This document shows, piece by piece, positions 1-7,378 of a stretch of 64,000 nt of DNA. The DNA lies in the NCBI RefSeq assembly GCF_003149455.1, contig NZ_QFFK01000016.1, positions 22,068 to 86,067 on the forward strand, in the 5' to 3' direction. Origin of the DNA: Chitinophaga deserti (GTDB taxonomy: Bacteria > Bacteroidota > Bacteroidia > Chitinophagales > Chitinophagaceae). The notes under the pieces were generated by a model that saw only the letters and a list, made by a program, of their open reading frames with translations, had not been told where the DNA came from and did not search any database. A program made the translations under genes and the position numbers. How positions within the stretch are numbered: position 1 is the stretch's first letter; the number at the start of each line of letters is the position of its first letter.

Positions 1-1
1 A

Positions 2-400
2 GGGCAGGGCCTCCCGCAATATCCTGAGCGTGGCGGGCAATATGCGCTGCACCAGATATCCATTCCATTCGGTGTGGGTTTCAAATATTTATTTACCGAC
101 CGCATTACCATAGGATTTGAATTAGGCCTGCGCCCCACGTTCACCGATTACCTCGATGATGTGAGTACCACGTATGTAGACCGTAACACCCTCCTGGCAG
201 AAAGGGGGCAGACCGCGGTAGACTGGGCATGGCGCGGAGATGAGATACACGGAGGTGCTTATCCGCTGGATGGCGCCAAACGTGGCTCTGCGAAGTATAA
301 GGATTGGTATACCTTTACGGGTATCACTTTCCTGTATCGTTTGGGTGGTAGTTCGGGCGGACTGCGCTCTACCAATTTCTCGAAATGTTTCCGCATGTAA
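2..400 (+). CDS. Outer-membrane beta-barrel protein, DUF6089-like (C-terminal part)
   Basis: The 5' end lies outside the window; 132 codons remain in an open frame before the TAA at 398-400. The visible part has alternating aromatic and polar residues typical of barrel strands (HQISIPFGVGFKYLF, RITIGFELGLRPTFTDYLDDV) and ends with strand-like YTFTGITFLYRL followed by a short tail. This style matches the DUF6089 family of Bacteroidota outer-membrane proteins, whose exact role is unknown. The family name is given from recognition of the strand pattern, not from a search. A strong terminator follows about 75 bp downstream, so this is the last gene of its transcript. Confidence 0.6.
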   Translation, partial: GQGLPQYPERGGQYALHQISIPFGVGFKYLFTDRITIGFELGLRPTFTDYLDDVSTTYVDRNTLLAERGQTAVDWAWRGDEIHGGAYPLDGAKRGSAKYKDWYTFTGITFLYRLGGSSGGLRSTNFSKCFRM

Positions 401-475
401 AAGATACTTTGGCACGATGGTTGCATAATGTGTAATCACAACATTTGCCCCCAATCAAGTCCAAATAGAAAAAGT

Positions 476-506
476 AAAAGACCGTCTTTCGTGACGGTCT
501 TTTTTT
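476..506 (+). terminator. Intrinsic terminator after the barrel gene
   Basis: Perfect stem AAAAGACCGTC / GACGGTCTTTT with loop TTTCGT, followed by a run of T. The A-rich left flank makes it potentially bidirectional. Confidence 0.85.
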
Positions 507-594
507 ATGCCTTCCACTTTCCTGCAAAATAAATTTGAAAATATTTTTTACGGGAAGAAATCAATGAGACGTTGAAACCTGCTATGGTCAATGG

Positions 595-628
595 TTTGGG
601 GAGAAATTTCCACATTGGCATACTTTTG
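595..628 (+). promoter_or_regulatory. Bacteroidota-type promoter for the His/Arg/Asp-rich protein
   Basis: TTTG at 595-598 and TACTTTTG at 621-628 match the TTTG / TAnnTTTG elements of Bacteroidota sigma-A promoters with 22 bp between them (usual 19-21). The expected start site near 634 leaves a leader of about 70 nt before the ATG at 706. Apart from this promoter and the preceding terminator the 305-bp gap 401-705 shows no other clear element. Confidence 0.55.
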
Positions 629-705
629 GATTTACAGAAGTAAGTCCGACAGCCGCCAACGAAAAAGGGGATGAAAGGACCGGGATCAATCTAAAACAGC
701 AGGCT

Positions 706-1050
706 ATGAAAAAGCTACTTCTCTTGATGCTCCTCCTCGGAGCCGCCTACGCCACACAAGCACAACATGGAAGGTACGACCGTAATGCACGTTATGACCG
801 GTACGATCGTGATCGTGACCGCGACAGGTATGACGACGACGATTGTGACGATGACCGCCGTGGCCGTGGGCATTACAAACATGGAAAGTACAAGAAGCAC
901 GGGCATCATCACCATGATTACCGCCGCTACGATTGCAGGGATGAAAGAGTAGTGGTAGTAAGGCCTCGTTATCCGTTCCCTCCTCCGCCACCGCCGATCC
1001 CCCTGCCCCGCAGGCCCCGCGTTTCCGGAGTGATCGTTTTCGGTAACTGA
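706..1050 (+). CDS. Small secreted His/Arg/Asp-rich protein
   Basis: A 114-residue protein of unknown function. Residues 1-19 form a signal peptide (two Lys, then a Leu-rich core, cleavage after ATQAQ). The mature part begins with about thirty residues of R-Y-D/R-D repeats, then an acidic DDDD-C-DDD patch, a basic KHGKYKKHGHHHH stretch, and ends with a proline-rich segment (six consecutive Pro near residue 93) and a hydrophobic VSGVIVFG tail. The composition suggests a metal- or polyanion-binding envelope protein, but this is inference. A promoter lies upstream and a terminator directly downstream, so it is monocistronic. Frames on the other strand are shadows of this low-complexity sequence. 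Confidence 0.7.
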   Translation: MKKLLLLMLLLGAAYATQAQHGRYDRNARYDRYDRDRDRDRYDDDDCDDDRRGRGHYKHGKYKKHGHHHHDYRRYDCRDERVVVVRPRYPFPPPPPPIPLPRRPRVSGVIVFGN

Positions 1051-1093
1051 TTTTAGTACATCTTCTATTGTCACAATATTTTAGTACCTCCAC

Positions 1094-1117
1094 AAGGCCC
1101 CGGTTCTCCGGGGCCTT
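1094..1117 (+). terminator. Intrinsic terminator
   Basis: Stem AAGGCCCCGG / CCGGGGCCTT with a TTCT tetraloop, followed by TGTTGTT. It closes the transcript of the preceding small secreted protein gene. Confidence 0.75.
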
Positions 1118-1217
1118 TGTTGTTGATATACATAAGGGCAATACCTTACTGCTTCCGCAAATCCATGCGGAAAAAAATTGAATTGAATAATGCAGATGGG
1201 AATGGGGTGGGAAGGGA

Positions 1218-1553
1218 TTAATATCCCGGATTGGGGGCTGTCTTGAAATCGAAAATCAGATGTGAATGCCTGATAGTTATTTTTGCTTCTTCAGAAGGTG
1301 CAGTAATGGGTGTTTTGATGTTGTTTTTTTTCAGGATGGTTAGTATGTCGTACATCACATCCAGCACTTCGCCTGTTTGGCTGTACGCCTTTGATAAAAG
1401 TGCAAACCTGGGATTTGTCAAACATATCTCCAGATCACTTTCTAATTTTGTAAGCTTTCTAATGGCACTCTCTACCCGGCTTATTTCCCGGGAAAGATTC
1501 CTTTCCTTAAAATCAGTAATGTTTTCCTGAAAAATTGCATGAATTCCATTCAT
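1218..1553 (-). CDS. Hypothetical protein, possibly 5'-truncated by a frameshift
   Basis: A 111-residue, largely helical, charged protein with no recognised domain; no signal peptide or membrane segment is visible. It reads leftward from an ATG at 1553, but the same frame stays open upstream to a stop at 1626-1628 without another good start. A second frame from an ATG at about 1629 gives a plausible N-terminus (MMAIDYLYPLAD) and then stops beside an A7 run, about 25 codons before this ATG. A single-base change would fuse the two into one protein of about 135 residues. The gene begins just past the prfC terminator. Function unknown. Confidence 0.4.
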   Translation of the reverse strand: MNGIHAIFQENITDFKERNLSREISRVESAIRKLTKLESDLEICLTNPRFALLSKAYSQTGEVLDVMYDILTILKKNNIKTPITAPSEEAKITIRHSHLIFDFKTAPNPGY

Positions 1554-1691
1554 AAATTTCAGTTGTTCAGATAAGTTTTTATTGATTTTTTTAATCAGCC
1601 AGCGGGTATAAATAGTCGATGGCCATCATACTTTCGAATTCAATGTACCTTTTTCTGAATTTCAAAACTTTTTCCAGAAACTATTTTTACA

Positions 1692-1725
1692 AAAAAAAAG
1701 GCACCTTTCTGCAAGGTGCCTTTTC
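1692..1725 (-). terminator. Terminator of prfC
   Basis: Read leftward: AAAAGGCACCTT, loop GCAG, AAGGTGCC and a run of nine T. It lies 17 bp beyond the prfC stop codon. Confidence 0.9.
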
Positions 1726-1742
1726 TATTGAAGTATGTCTTA

Positions 1743-3326
1743 TTACTTATGAATCTCTGAAGTGAAGTGGAACTCGATATCCGGGTTATTGGCGCGCTCG
1801 GTATTGAGGTACCATTCGGATTGTGCGAGGTATACAAGGTGCCCGTCTTTATCATACACCACGTTCGCACTTTTAAAGCGGATGAACTCTTCCAGCTTCT
1901 TTTTGTCGCCGGTAATCCAGCAGGCTTTATAGAAGGGTAGGGTGTTGAACTGGCAGGATGCGCCATACTCCTGGAGCAGGCGGTACTGAATTACTTCAAA
2001 TTGCAGGTCGCCCACACAACCGATGATCTTACGGTTACCGTTGTGCTGGGTATACAGCTGCGCAACCCCTTCATCCGTAAGCTGGGAAATACCTTTCTCC
2101 AGCTGCTTCGTTTTCATGGGGTCTTTATTTACCAGCTCCTTGAACAGCTCCGGAGAGAAGCTGGGGATGCCGGTAAAGAAAAAGTTTTCACCTTCAGTAA
2201 GCGTATCGCCGATTTTGAAGTTGCCGGTATCGAACAAGCCCACTACGTCGCCGGGATAGGCGTCGTCCACAATATTCTTCTCCCGTGCAAGGAAGCTGTA
2301 CGGGTTGGCGAAGCGCACATCTTTATCGAGGCGCACGTGATGGAAATATTTGTTCCGCTCAAACTTACCGGCACATACCCGAAGGAATGCGATACGGTCG
2401 CGGTGACGGGGATCCAGGTTTGCGTGAATCTTAAAGATGAAACCGGAGAACTTATCTTCCGTTACTTTCACTTCCCGGGTGCTGGCCTGCCTGTCGCGCG
2501 GAACAGGAGCGATGTCCACAAAAGTATCCAGCAGATCTTTTACCCCGAAGTTGTTCACGGCGCTGCCGAAGAAAACGGGAGCCAGTTTACCTTCGAGATA
2601 AGGAGCAGGATCAAAATGATCATACACCCCTTCGATCAGTTCCACGTCATTGCGGAGCTGTGCGGCATCCGTTTTATTGAAAAGTTCATCGATCTTGGGA
2701 CTGGAAAGGTCTTCCATGGGAACGATATCATCGTCGGTAGCTTTACGGTTGGCCGCAAAAGAAACAAAGCTTTTATCGTAGAGGTTGTACACGCCTTTAA
2801 AGTCTTTCCCCATGTTGATGGGCCAGCTGAGCGGGCGTACCCTGATGTTGAGGAGTTCTTCCAGTTCATCGAGCAGGTCGAAAGGGTTTTTACCATCGCG
2901 GTCGAGCTTATTCACGAAAATGATCACGGGGGTATCGCGCATGCGGCACACTTCCATGAGTTTCTTCGTTTGCTCTTCCACACCCTTTACACAGTCGATC
3001 ACAAGTACCACACTGTCTACCGCCGTAAGGGTACGGTAGGTGTCTTCGGCAAAGTCCTTGTGACCGGGGGTATCCAGGAGGTTAACGAGGATATCGCGGT
3101 ATTCGAAGGTCATTACCGAGGTAGCCACGGAGATACCGCGCTGCCGTTCGATCTCCATGAAGTCGGACGTGGTATGTTTCTTAATCTTATTGGATTTCAC
3201 CGCACCGGCCGTCTGGATGGCACCGCCGAACAGGAGGAACTTCTCCGTGAGCGTGGTTTTACCGGCATCGGGGTGGGCGATAATCGCAAATGTTTTCCTT
3301 TTATTAATCTCGTTGAGGTACTTCAT
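1743..3326 (-). CDS. prfC: Peptide chain release factor 3
   Basis: A GTPase that recycles RF1/RF2 from the ribosome after termination. All G-motifs are present: AHPDAGKT (residues 17-24), the switch region DFMEIERQRGIS (55-66), DTPGH (85-89) and NKLD (139-142). The length, 527 residues, is the usual one for RF3, and the SDFMEIERQRGISV sequence is diagnostic for RF3 rather than EF-G. The C-terminal half carries the domain II barrel and the domain III with its typical FEVIQYRL segment. It is transcribed alone, with a strong terminator downstream and a short divergent gap of 91 bp to the ABC permease. Confidence 0.97.
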   Translation of the reverse strand: MKYLNEINKRKTFAIIAHPDAGKTTLTEKFLLFGGAIQTAGAVKSNKIKKHTTSDFMEIERQRGISVATSVMTFEYRDILVNLLDTPGHKDFAEDTYRTLTAVDSVVLVIDCVKGVEEQTKKLMEVCRMRDTPVIIFVNKLDRDGKNPFDLLDELEELLNIRVRPLSWPINMGKDFKGVYNLYDKSFVSFAANRKATDDDIVPMEDLSSPKIDELFNKTDAAQLRNDVELIEGVYDHFDPAPYLEGKLAPVFFGSAVNNFGVKDLLDTFVDIAPVPRDRQASTREVKVTEDKFSGFIFKIHANLDPRHRDRIAFLRVCAGKFERNKYFHHVRLDKDVRFANPYSFLAREKNIVDDAYPGDVVGLFDTGNFKIGDTLTEGENFFFTGIPSFSPELFKELVNKDPMKTKQLEKGISQLTDEGVAQLYTQHNGNRKIIGCVGDLQFEVIQYRLLQEYGASCQFNTLPFYKACWITGDKKKLEEFIRFKSANVVYDKDGHLVYLAQSEWYLNTERANNPDIEFHFTSEIHK

Positions 3327-3405
3327 CTTTTAGCAAATGGCAGCAAAGGTACATTTTTCCGGTAAAAAGGAACGTGTTACCAGTGTTTGGCATTGGTTTA
3401 TATGT

Positions 3406-3413
3406 TATTTTTG
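3406..3413 (+). promoter_or_regulatory. -7 promoter element for the ABC permease
   Basis: TATTTTTG matches TAnnTTTG; a TTTG lies at 3386-3389, 16 bp upstream, which is shorter than usual. Only four bases separate the element from the ATG at 3418, so the transcript would start at or inside the start codon. Confidence 0.45.
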
Positions 3414-3417
3414 AAAC

Positions 3418-4671
3418 ATGCTATCGACCCTCAAGATCGTTTGGAACAGCCTGAAAATGGCCTTGCAGGAACTGCGGGTCAATAAACTCCGCACTTTTCT
3501 CTCCCTGCTGGGCATCACCATAGGTATATTCTGCATCATCGCCGTACTAACGGTTACCGACAGTATGGAAAAATCTATCCGGAAAGACCTGAACTCCCTG
3601 GGAACCAACGTCGTGTATATCGAAAAATGGCCATGGGACGGTGGCGGGGAATGGTGGCAATATATGAACCGCCCGCAGCCTAAATATCATGAAGTACGGC
3701 AGATAAAGGATAAGGTAGGCTCTACCGACGCCGTAACTTTTACATTCTCCACCGGCGGCAGAAAGGTAGAATACGGGTCTGATTACATGGACCAGGTAGC
3801 CATAATCGCCACTTCGGCTGATCTGGACAAAATGCAGACCATCGATTTGCTGGCCGGCAGGTATTTTAGTCCTTCGGAATTCAGCAGCGGCTCCAATGGA
3901 GTAGTTCTGGGCTGGAATATCGCCAACGGCTTGTTTGGGAATCCCGAACTGGCAGTGGGCAAAGAAATCCGTGTGTCTGACCGGAAGTGCCGGGTGATAG
4001 GGGTGTTGAAGCGCAAAGGAGAAAGCCTCATAGGCGGGGTGCTGAACGACGATTGTGTGGTGATGACCTACTTTTATGCCCGTACCATCGTGGACGAGCG
4101 CAGCTGGAGTGTGAATACTACCATTTTAGCCCGCGCTGCCGACGGTATACCTACCGCACAGATGAAAGACGACCTCACCGGCGCTATGCGTGCCCTCCGC
4201 CGCCTGAAGCCTGCGGAAGGGAACGATTTCGCGCTGAATGAGATCACTACGGTGCAGGGAGAGCTCACCACCCTGTTCACTTACATCAATGCCGGCGGAT
4301 GGATGATCGCAGCATTTGCATTGCTGGTAGGCGGCTTTGGCATCGCCAACATCATGTTTGTGACGGTAAAGGAAAGAACGAACATCATCGGCCTGAAGAA
4401 GGCTATCGGCGCCCGCCCGGGTGTTATATTAACAGAATTCCTCATTGAGTCCATGATCCTCTGTATGGTAGGGGGCGGGCTTGGCCTGCTGGTCGTTTTC
4501 GCAGGAGCCACCATCGCCAAGAACCTGTTCAGCACTTTCCAGATCGGACTGTCGGCCGGGAATATCATTCTCGGGTTCGCTATTTCAGGGATCGTTGGGA
4601 TCATTGCAGGGTTTATTCCGGCATGGACCGCCAGCAGGTTAGACCCTGTGGTGGCCATCAGGAGCAATTAG
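3418..4671 (+). CDS. ABC transporter permease, MacB/FtsX-like
   Basis: A 417-residue inner-membrane protein with the MacB permease layout: an N-terminal membrane segment at about residues 24-47 (KLRTFLSLLGITIGIFCIIA), a periplasmic MacB core domain (about 50-285), and three C-terminal membrane segments (about 288-310, 335-365, 375-400) forming the FtsX domain. The stretch GIANIMFVTVKERTNIIGLKK carries the coupling helix seen in LolC/MacB permeases, and the end PAWTASRLDPVVAIRSN is characteristic. It would work with a separate ATPase to drive export or lipoprotein release; no ATPase gene lies next to it. The next gene begins 50 bp downstream with its own promoter-like element. Confidence 0.88.
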   Translation: MLSTLKIVWNSLKMALQELRVNKLRTFLSLLGITIGIFCIIAVLTVTDSMEKSIRKDLNSLGTNVVYIEKWPWDGGGEWWQYMNRPQPKYHEVRQIKDKVGSTDAVTFTFSTGGRKVEYGSDYMDQVAIIATSADLDKMQTIDLLAGRYFSPSEFSSGSNGVVLGWNIANGLFGNPELAVGKEIRVSDRKCRVIGVLKRKGESLIGGVLNDDCVVMTYFYARTIVDERSWSVNTTILARAADGIPTAQMKDDLTGAMRALRRLKPAEGNDFALNEITTVQGELTTLFTYINAGGWMIAAFALLVGGFGIANIMFVTVKERTNIIGLKKAIGARPGVILTEFLIESMILCMVGGGLGLLVVFAGATIAKNLFSTFQIGLSAGNIILGFAISGIVGIIAGFIPAWTASRLDPVVAIRSN

Positions 4672-4694
4672 GCACGCCTATTGCCATGAGTTAA

Positions 4695-4702
4695 TATATT
4701 TG
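4695..4702 (+). promoter_or_regulatory. -7 promoter element for the DUF4197 gene
   Basis: TATATTTG matches TAnnTTTG and ends 18 bp before the ATG at 4721. It supports that ATG over an in-frame TTG at 4700, which overlaps the element. Confidence 0.45.
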
Positions 4703-4720
4703 CACCCAATTTTACCTTAC

Positions 4721-5449
4721 ATGAAGCACATTTTCCTGACCGGAGCACTCAGCATATGCCTGTTTTCAGGTTGCGAAACCACCCAGCAGATCATTAACAC
4801 CTGGCCTACCACCACCACTATGCCCGGCCAGCCTAACAGTTTCCAGATCGCATCCGGACTGAAAGAAGCCCTCACCATCGGTGCGCAAAACGCATCCGGA
4901 AGACTTTCCACTCCCAACGGCTTCTTTGCCAATGCCATGCTGAAAATACTTATGCCTCCCGAAGCGCAGAAGGTAGAATCCACCCTCCGCAACCTGGGCA
5001 TGGGCAGCGTAGTGGATAAAGCCGTATTGGCCATGAACCGCGGGGCCGAAGAAGCCGCCAAGTCTGCCGCACCTATTTTTGTAAACGCCATCCGCCAGAT
5101 GAGCATTACCGATGCCATCGGCATCCTCCGCGGTGGCGACTTTGCCGCTACCAATTACTTCAAACAGAAAACCACCGCCGCGCTCACCACGGCTTTCAGT
5201 CCTGTTATCAGCAGCGCCCTGAAGAAAGTGGATGCCACCAAATACTGGGCGGATGTTTTCAACGTATACAACCGTTTCTCCAAAACTCCGGTTAATACCG
5301 ACCTCACCGCCTATGTAACCGAGCGTGCCATCAGCGGTATTTTCAATGAAGTAGGACTGGAAGAGCAGAAGATCCGGAAGGACCCTGCCGCCCGGGTTAC
5401 CGAACTGCTGAAAACCGTGTTTGGCAGCCAGCTTGCGCAGAATAAGTAA
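4721..5449 (+). CDS. DUF4197 family lipoprotein
   Basis: A 242-residue envelope protein. A signal peptide ends in a lipobox-like LFSGC (Cys about residue 18), suggesting a lipoprotein. The body matches the DUF4197 pattern: SGLKEALTIGAQNA, then PPEAQKVESTLRNLGMGSVVDKAV, DAIGILRGGDFAATNYF and a C-terminal VTERAISGIFNEVGLEEQKIRKDP, an arrangement seen across Bacteroidota and Proteobacteria. The family is mostly alpha-helical and of unknown function. The ATG at 4721 is preferred because it places the signal peptide correctly and follows a TAnnTTTG element. Confidence 0.85.
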   Translation: MKHIFLTGALSICLFSGCETTQQIINTWPTTTTMPGQPNSFQIASGLKEALTIGAQNASGRLSTPNGFFANAMLKILMPPEAQKVESTLRNLGMGSVVDKAVLAMNRGAEEAAKSAAPIFVNAIRQMSITDAIGILRGGDFAATNYFKQKTTAALTTAFSPVISSALKKVDATKYWADVFNVYNRFSKTPVNTDLTAYVTERAISGIFNEVGLEEQKIRKDPAARVTELLKTVFGSQLAQNK

Positions 5450-5488
5450 GGGGTGCATAAGGGGCATGCATTTCCGCCGCTTTTCGCG

Positions 5489-5496
5489 TAACTTTG
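5489..5496 (+). promoter_or_regulatory. -7 promoter element for tsaD
   Basis: TAACTTTG matches TAnnTTTG and ends 7 bp before the tsaD ATG at 5504. Because the N-terminus of TsaD is well conserved, the start codon is secure, so a very short or absent leader is predicted. Confidence 0.5.
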
Positions 5497-5503
5497 CGGA
5501 CTT

Positions 5504-6511
5504 ATGCCGGTTAACATACTTGCCATAGAATCTTCCTGCGACGATACCAGCGCAGCCATTATTTCCGACGGGAAAGTACTCTCTAATGTAATTGCCGGGC
5601 AGGCAGTACATGAACAATACGGAGGGGTAGTGCCTGAGCTGGCATCGCGTGCCCATCAGGAGAACATTGTTCCGGTGGTAGACCTGGCTTTGAAGAAAGC
5701 CGGTATGACCCCGCAAAACCTTAGTGCCATCGCTTTCACGCAAAGCCCCGGCCTCATCGGCTCCCTGCTGGTAGGCAGCTGCTTCGCCAAGTCCATGGCC
5801 ATGGCGCTCGACCTCCCGCTCATAGGCGTACATCACATGCAGGCACACGTGCTGGCCAACTTCATTGATGATCCTAAACCATCGTTCCCCTGCCTCTGCC
5901 TCACCGTTTCAGGCGGGCATACGCAGATCGTGCAGGTAGATGGCCCCTTGCAAATGAAGATCATCGGCGAAACGCTGGACGATGCTGCCGGTGAAGCATT
6001 TGACAAATCCGCCAAAATCCTCGGTCTTCCTTATCCCGGCGGGCCGCTGGTAGATAAATATGCCAAAGAAGGCAATCCCAAAGCATATAAATTCCCGGAA
6101 CCGCAGATCCCCGGGCTTGATTTCAGCTTCTCGGGCCTGAAAACATCCATCCTTTATTTCCTGCAGGAAAACAAAGCGAAAGATCCGGAGTTCGTGGAAA
6201 AGAACCTCGCGGATATCTGCGCATCCATCCAGCACAGGATCGTTACCATTCTTACCAATAAGCTGGTGAAAGCCGCCGAGGCAACGGGTATCACTGAAAT
6301 CTGCATCGCCGGTGGCGTAAGTGCCAATTCCGGGCTGCGGAAGGCGCTGGAAACACTGGGGCAGCAACAGGGCTGGAACGTTTACATCCCCCAATTCCAA
6401 TATTGTACAGACAATGCCGCCATGATAGCCATGACGGCCCATTATAAATACCTGGCCGGGGCTTTCAGCTCTGCGGATACCGTGCCTACGGCCCGCGCGG
6501 CATTTGAATAA
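5504..6511 (+). CDS. tsaD: tRNA N6-adenosine threonylcarbamoyltransferase
   Basis: Transfers the threonylcarbamoyl group to A37 of tRNAs that read ANN codons, in the cytoplasm with TsaB and TsaE. The 335-residue protein has the ASKHA fold signature ILAIESSCDDTS at its N-terminus, and the metal-binding HHMQAH motif at residues 110-115 (His111 and His115, numbering as in E. coli). Further family motifs are VSGGHTQI, GEAFDKSAKILGLPYPGG and IAGGVSANSGLR. It ends 8 bp before trmN6, so two tRNA modification genes are likely co-transcribed. The start is fixed by the conserved N-terminus. Confidence 0.97.
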   Translation: MPVNILAIESSCDDTSAAIISDGKVLSNVIAGQAVHEQYGGVVPELASRAHQENIVPVVDLALKKAGMTPQNLSAIAFTQSPGLIGSLLVGSCFAKSMAMALDLPLIGVHHMQAHVLANFIDDPKPSFPCLCLTVSGGHTQIVQVDGPLQMKIIGETLDDAAGEAFDKSAKILGLPYPGGPLVDKYAKEGNPKAYKFPEPQIPGLDFSFSGLKTSILYFLQENKAKDPEFVEKNLADICASIQHRIVTILTNKLVKAAEATGITEICIAGGVSANSGLRKALETLGQQQGWNVYIPQFQYCTDNAAMIAMTAHYKYLAGAFSSADTVPTARAAFE

Positions 6512-6519
6512 GCACTTCC

Positions 6520-7233
6520 ATGGGTAATTCGTGGTTCCAGTTCAAGCAGTTCAGGGTAGAGCAGGCGGGGAGCGCCATGAAGGTGTGTACAGACGCATGC
6601 ATTCAGGGCGCTTTTACGGCCGCGGAGCTTTCTTCCATACCTCCACCCCGCATACTGGATATCGGTGCCGGCACGGGGCTCCTGAGCCTGATGCTGGCCC
6701 AGCAAACTACTTCTATGATAGATGCAGTAGAGCTGGATGCATCCGCCGCAGCGCAGGCAGCCGCCAACTTCGCGGCATCGCCCTGGAGCAACCGCCTCCG
6801 GCTTACGGAAGGCGATATCAGCCAATACGAATCTCCCGAACCCTACGACTTCATCATTTCCAATCCACCCTTCTTTCAGCGCGACCTTCGCGGGCCGGAT
6901 GCGCGCCGCACAGCGGCCATGCATACCGCAACACTGGATTACGAAGCATTGCTGTCGGCTATTTCCAGACTGTTGCGGAAAGACGGGCAATTTTCCCTGT
7001 TGTTGCCCTATGAATCGTTCTCCGTTTTTCACCAACAGGCATCGGCAGCGGGATTTCAACTGCTCACCAGGCTCAATGTGCGGCAAACACCCGCGCACGC
7101 TCCATTCCGGACGGTAGGAATCTTTGGGCAGGGAGTACAGCGGCCGGATGAAGAACTTATCATCCACAATACAGAGCGTCAATACACGCAGGAGTTTGTT
7201 GCATTACTGCAGCCGTATTATCTCCATCTCTGA
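6520..7233 (+). CDS. trmN6: tRNA1(Val) A37 N6-methyltransferase (TrmN6/YfiC family)
   Basis: An SAM-dependent methyltransferase of 237 residues that modifies A37 of a tRNA. The SAM-binding loop is DIGAGTG (47-53) and the adenine N6 catalytic motif is NPPF (115-118), preceded by FIIS. The N-terminal MGNSWFQFKQF is typical of the YfiC family in Bacteroidota. It follows tsaD by 8 bp, fitting an operon of tRNA A37 modification enzymes. Exact tRNA specificity cannot be told from sequence alone. Confidence 0.9.
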   Translation: MGNSWFQFKQFRVEQAGSAMKVCTDACIQGAFTAAELSSIPPPRILDIGAGTGLLSLMLAQQTTSMIDAVELDASAAAQAAANFAASPWSNRLRLTEGDISQYESPEPYDFIISNPPFFQRDLRGPDARRTAAMHTATLDYEALLSAISRLLRKDGQFSLLLPYESFSVFHQQASAAGFQLLTRLNVRQTPAHAPFRTVGIFGQGVQRPDEELIIHNTERQYTQEFVALLQPYYLHL

Positions 7234-7378
7234 AATAATTCATATTTACTACAATCAGGTATGCTGTCAACCTTGCCGGCTACATGCGTATGCGTTGAAT
7301 TATTGTTGTTTCCGCGCTTATCATGATTATCAGAAATTGCCGGGAGAATTTTCTATATTATCGGTCTAAATTCCACGT

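Noticed and set aside
2001..3365. 454-codon frame on the plus strand opposite prfC
   Set aside because: It is the mirror of the highly conserved prfC gene in another frame, with no family features of its own.
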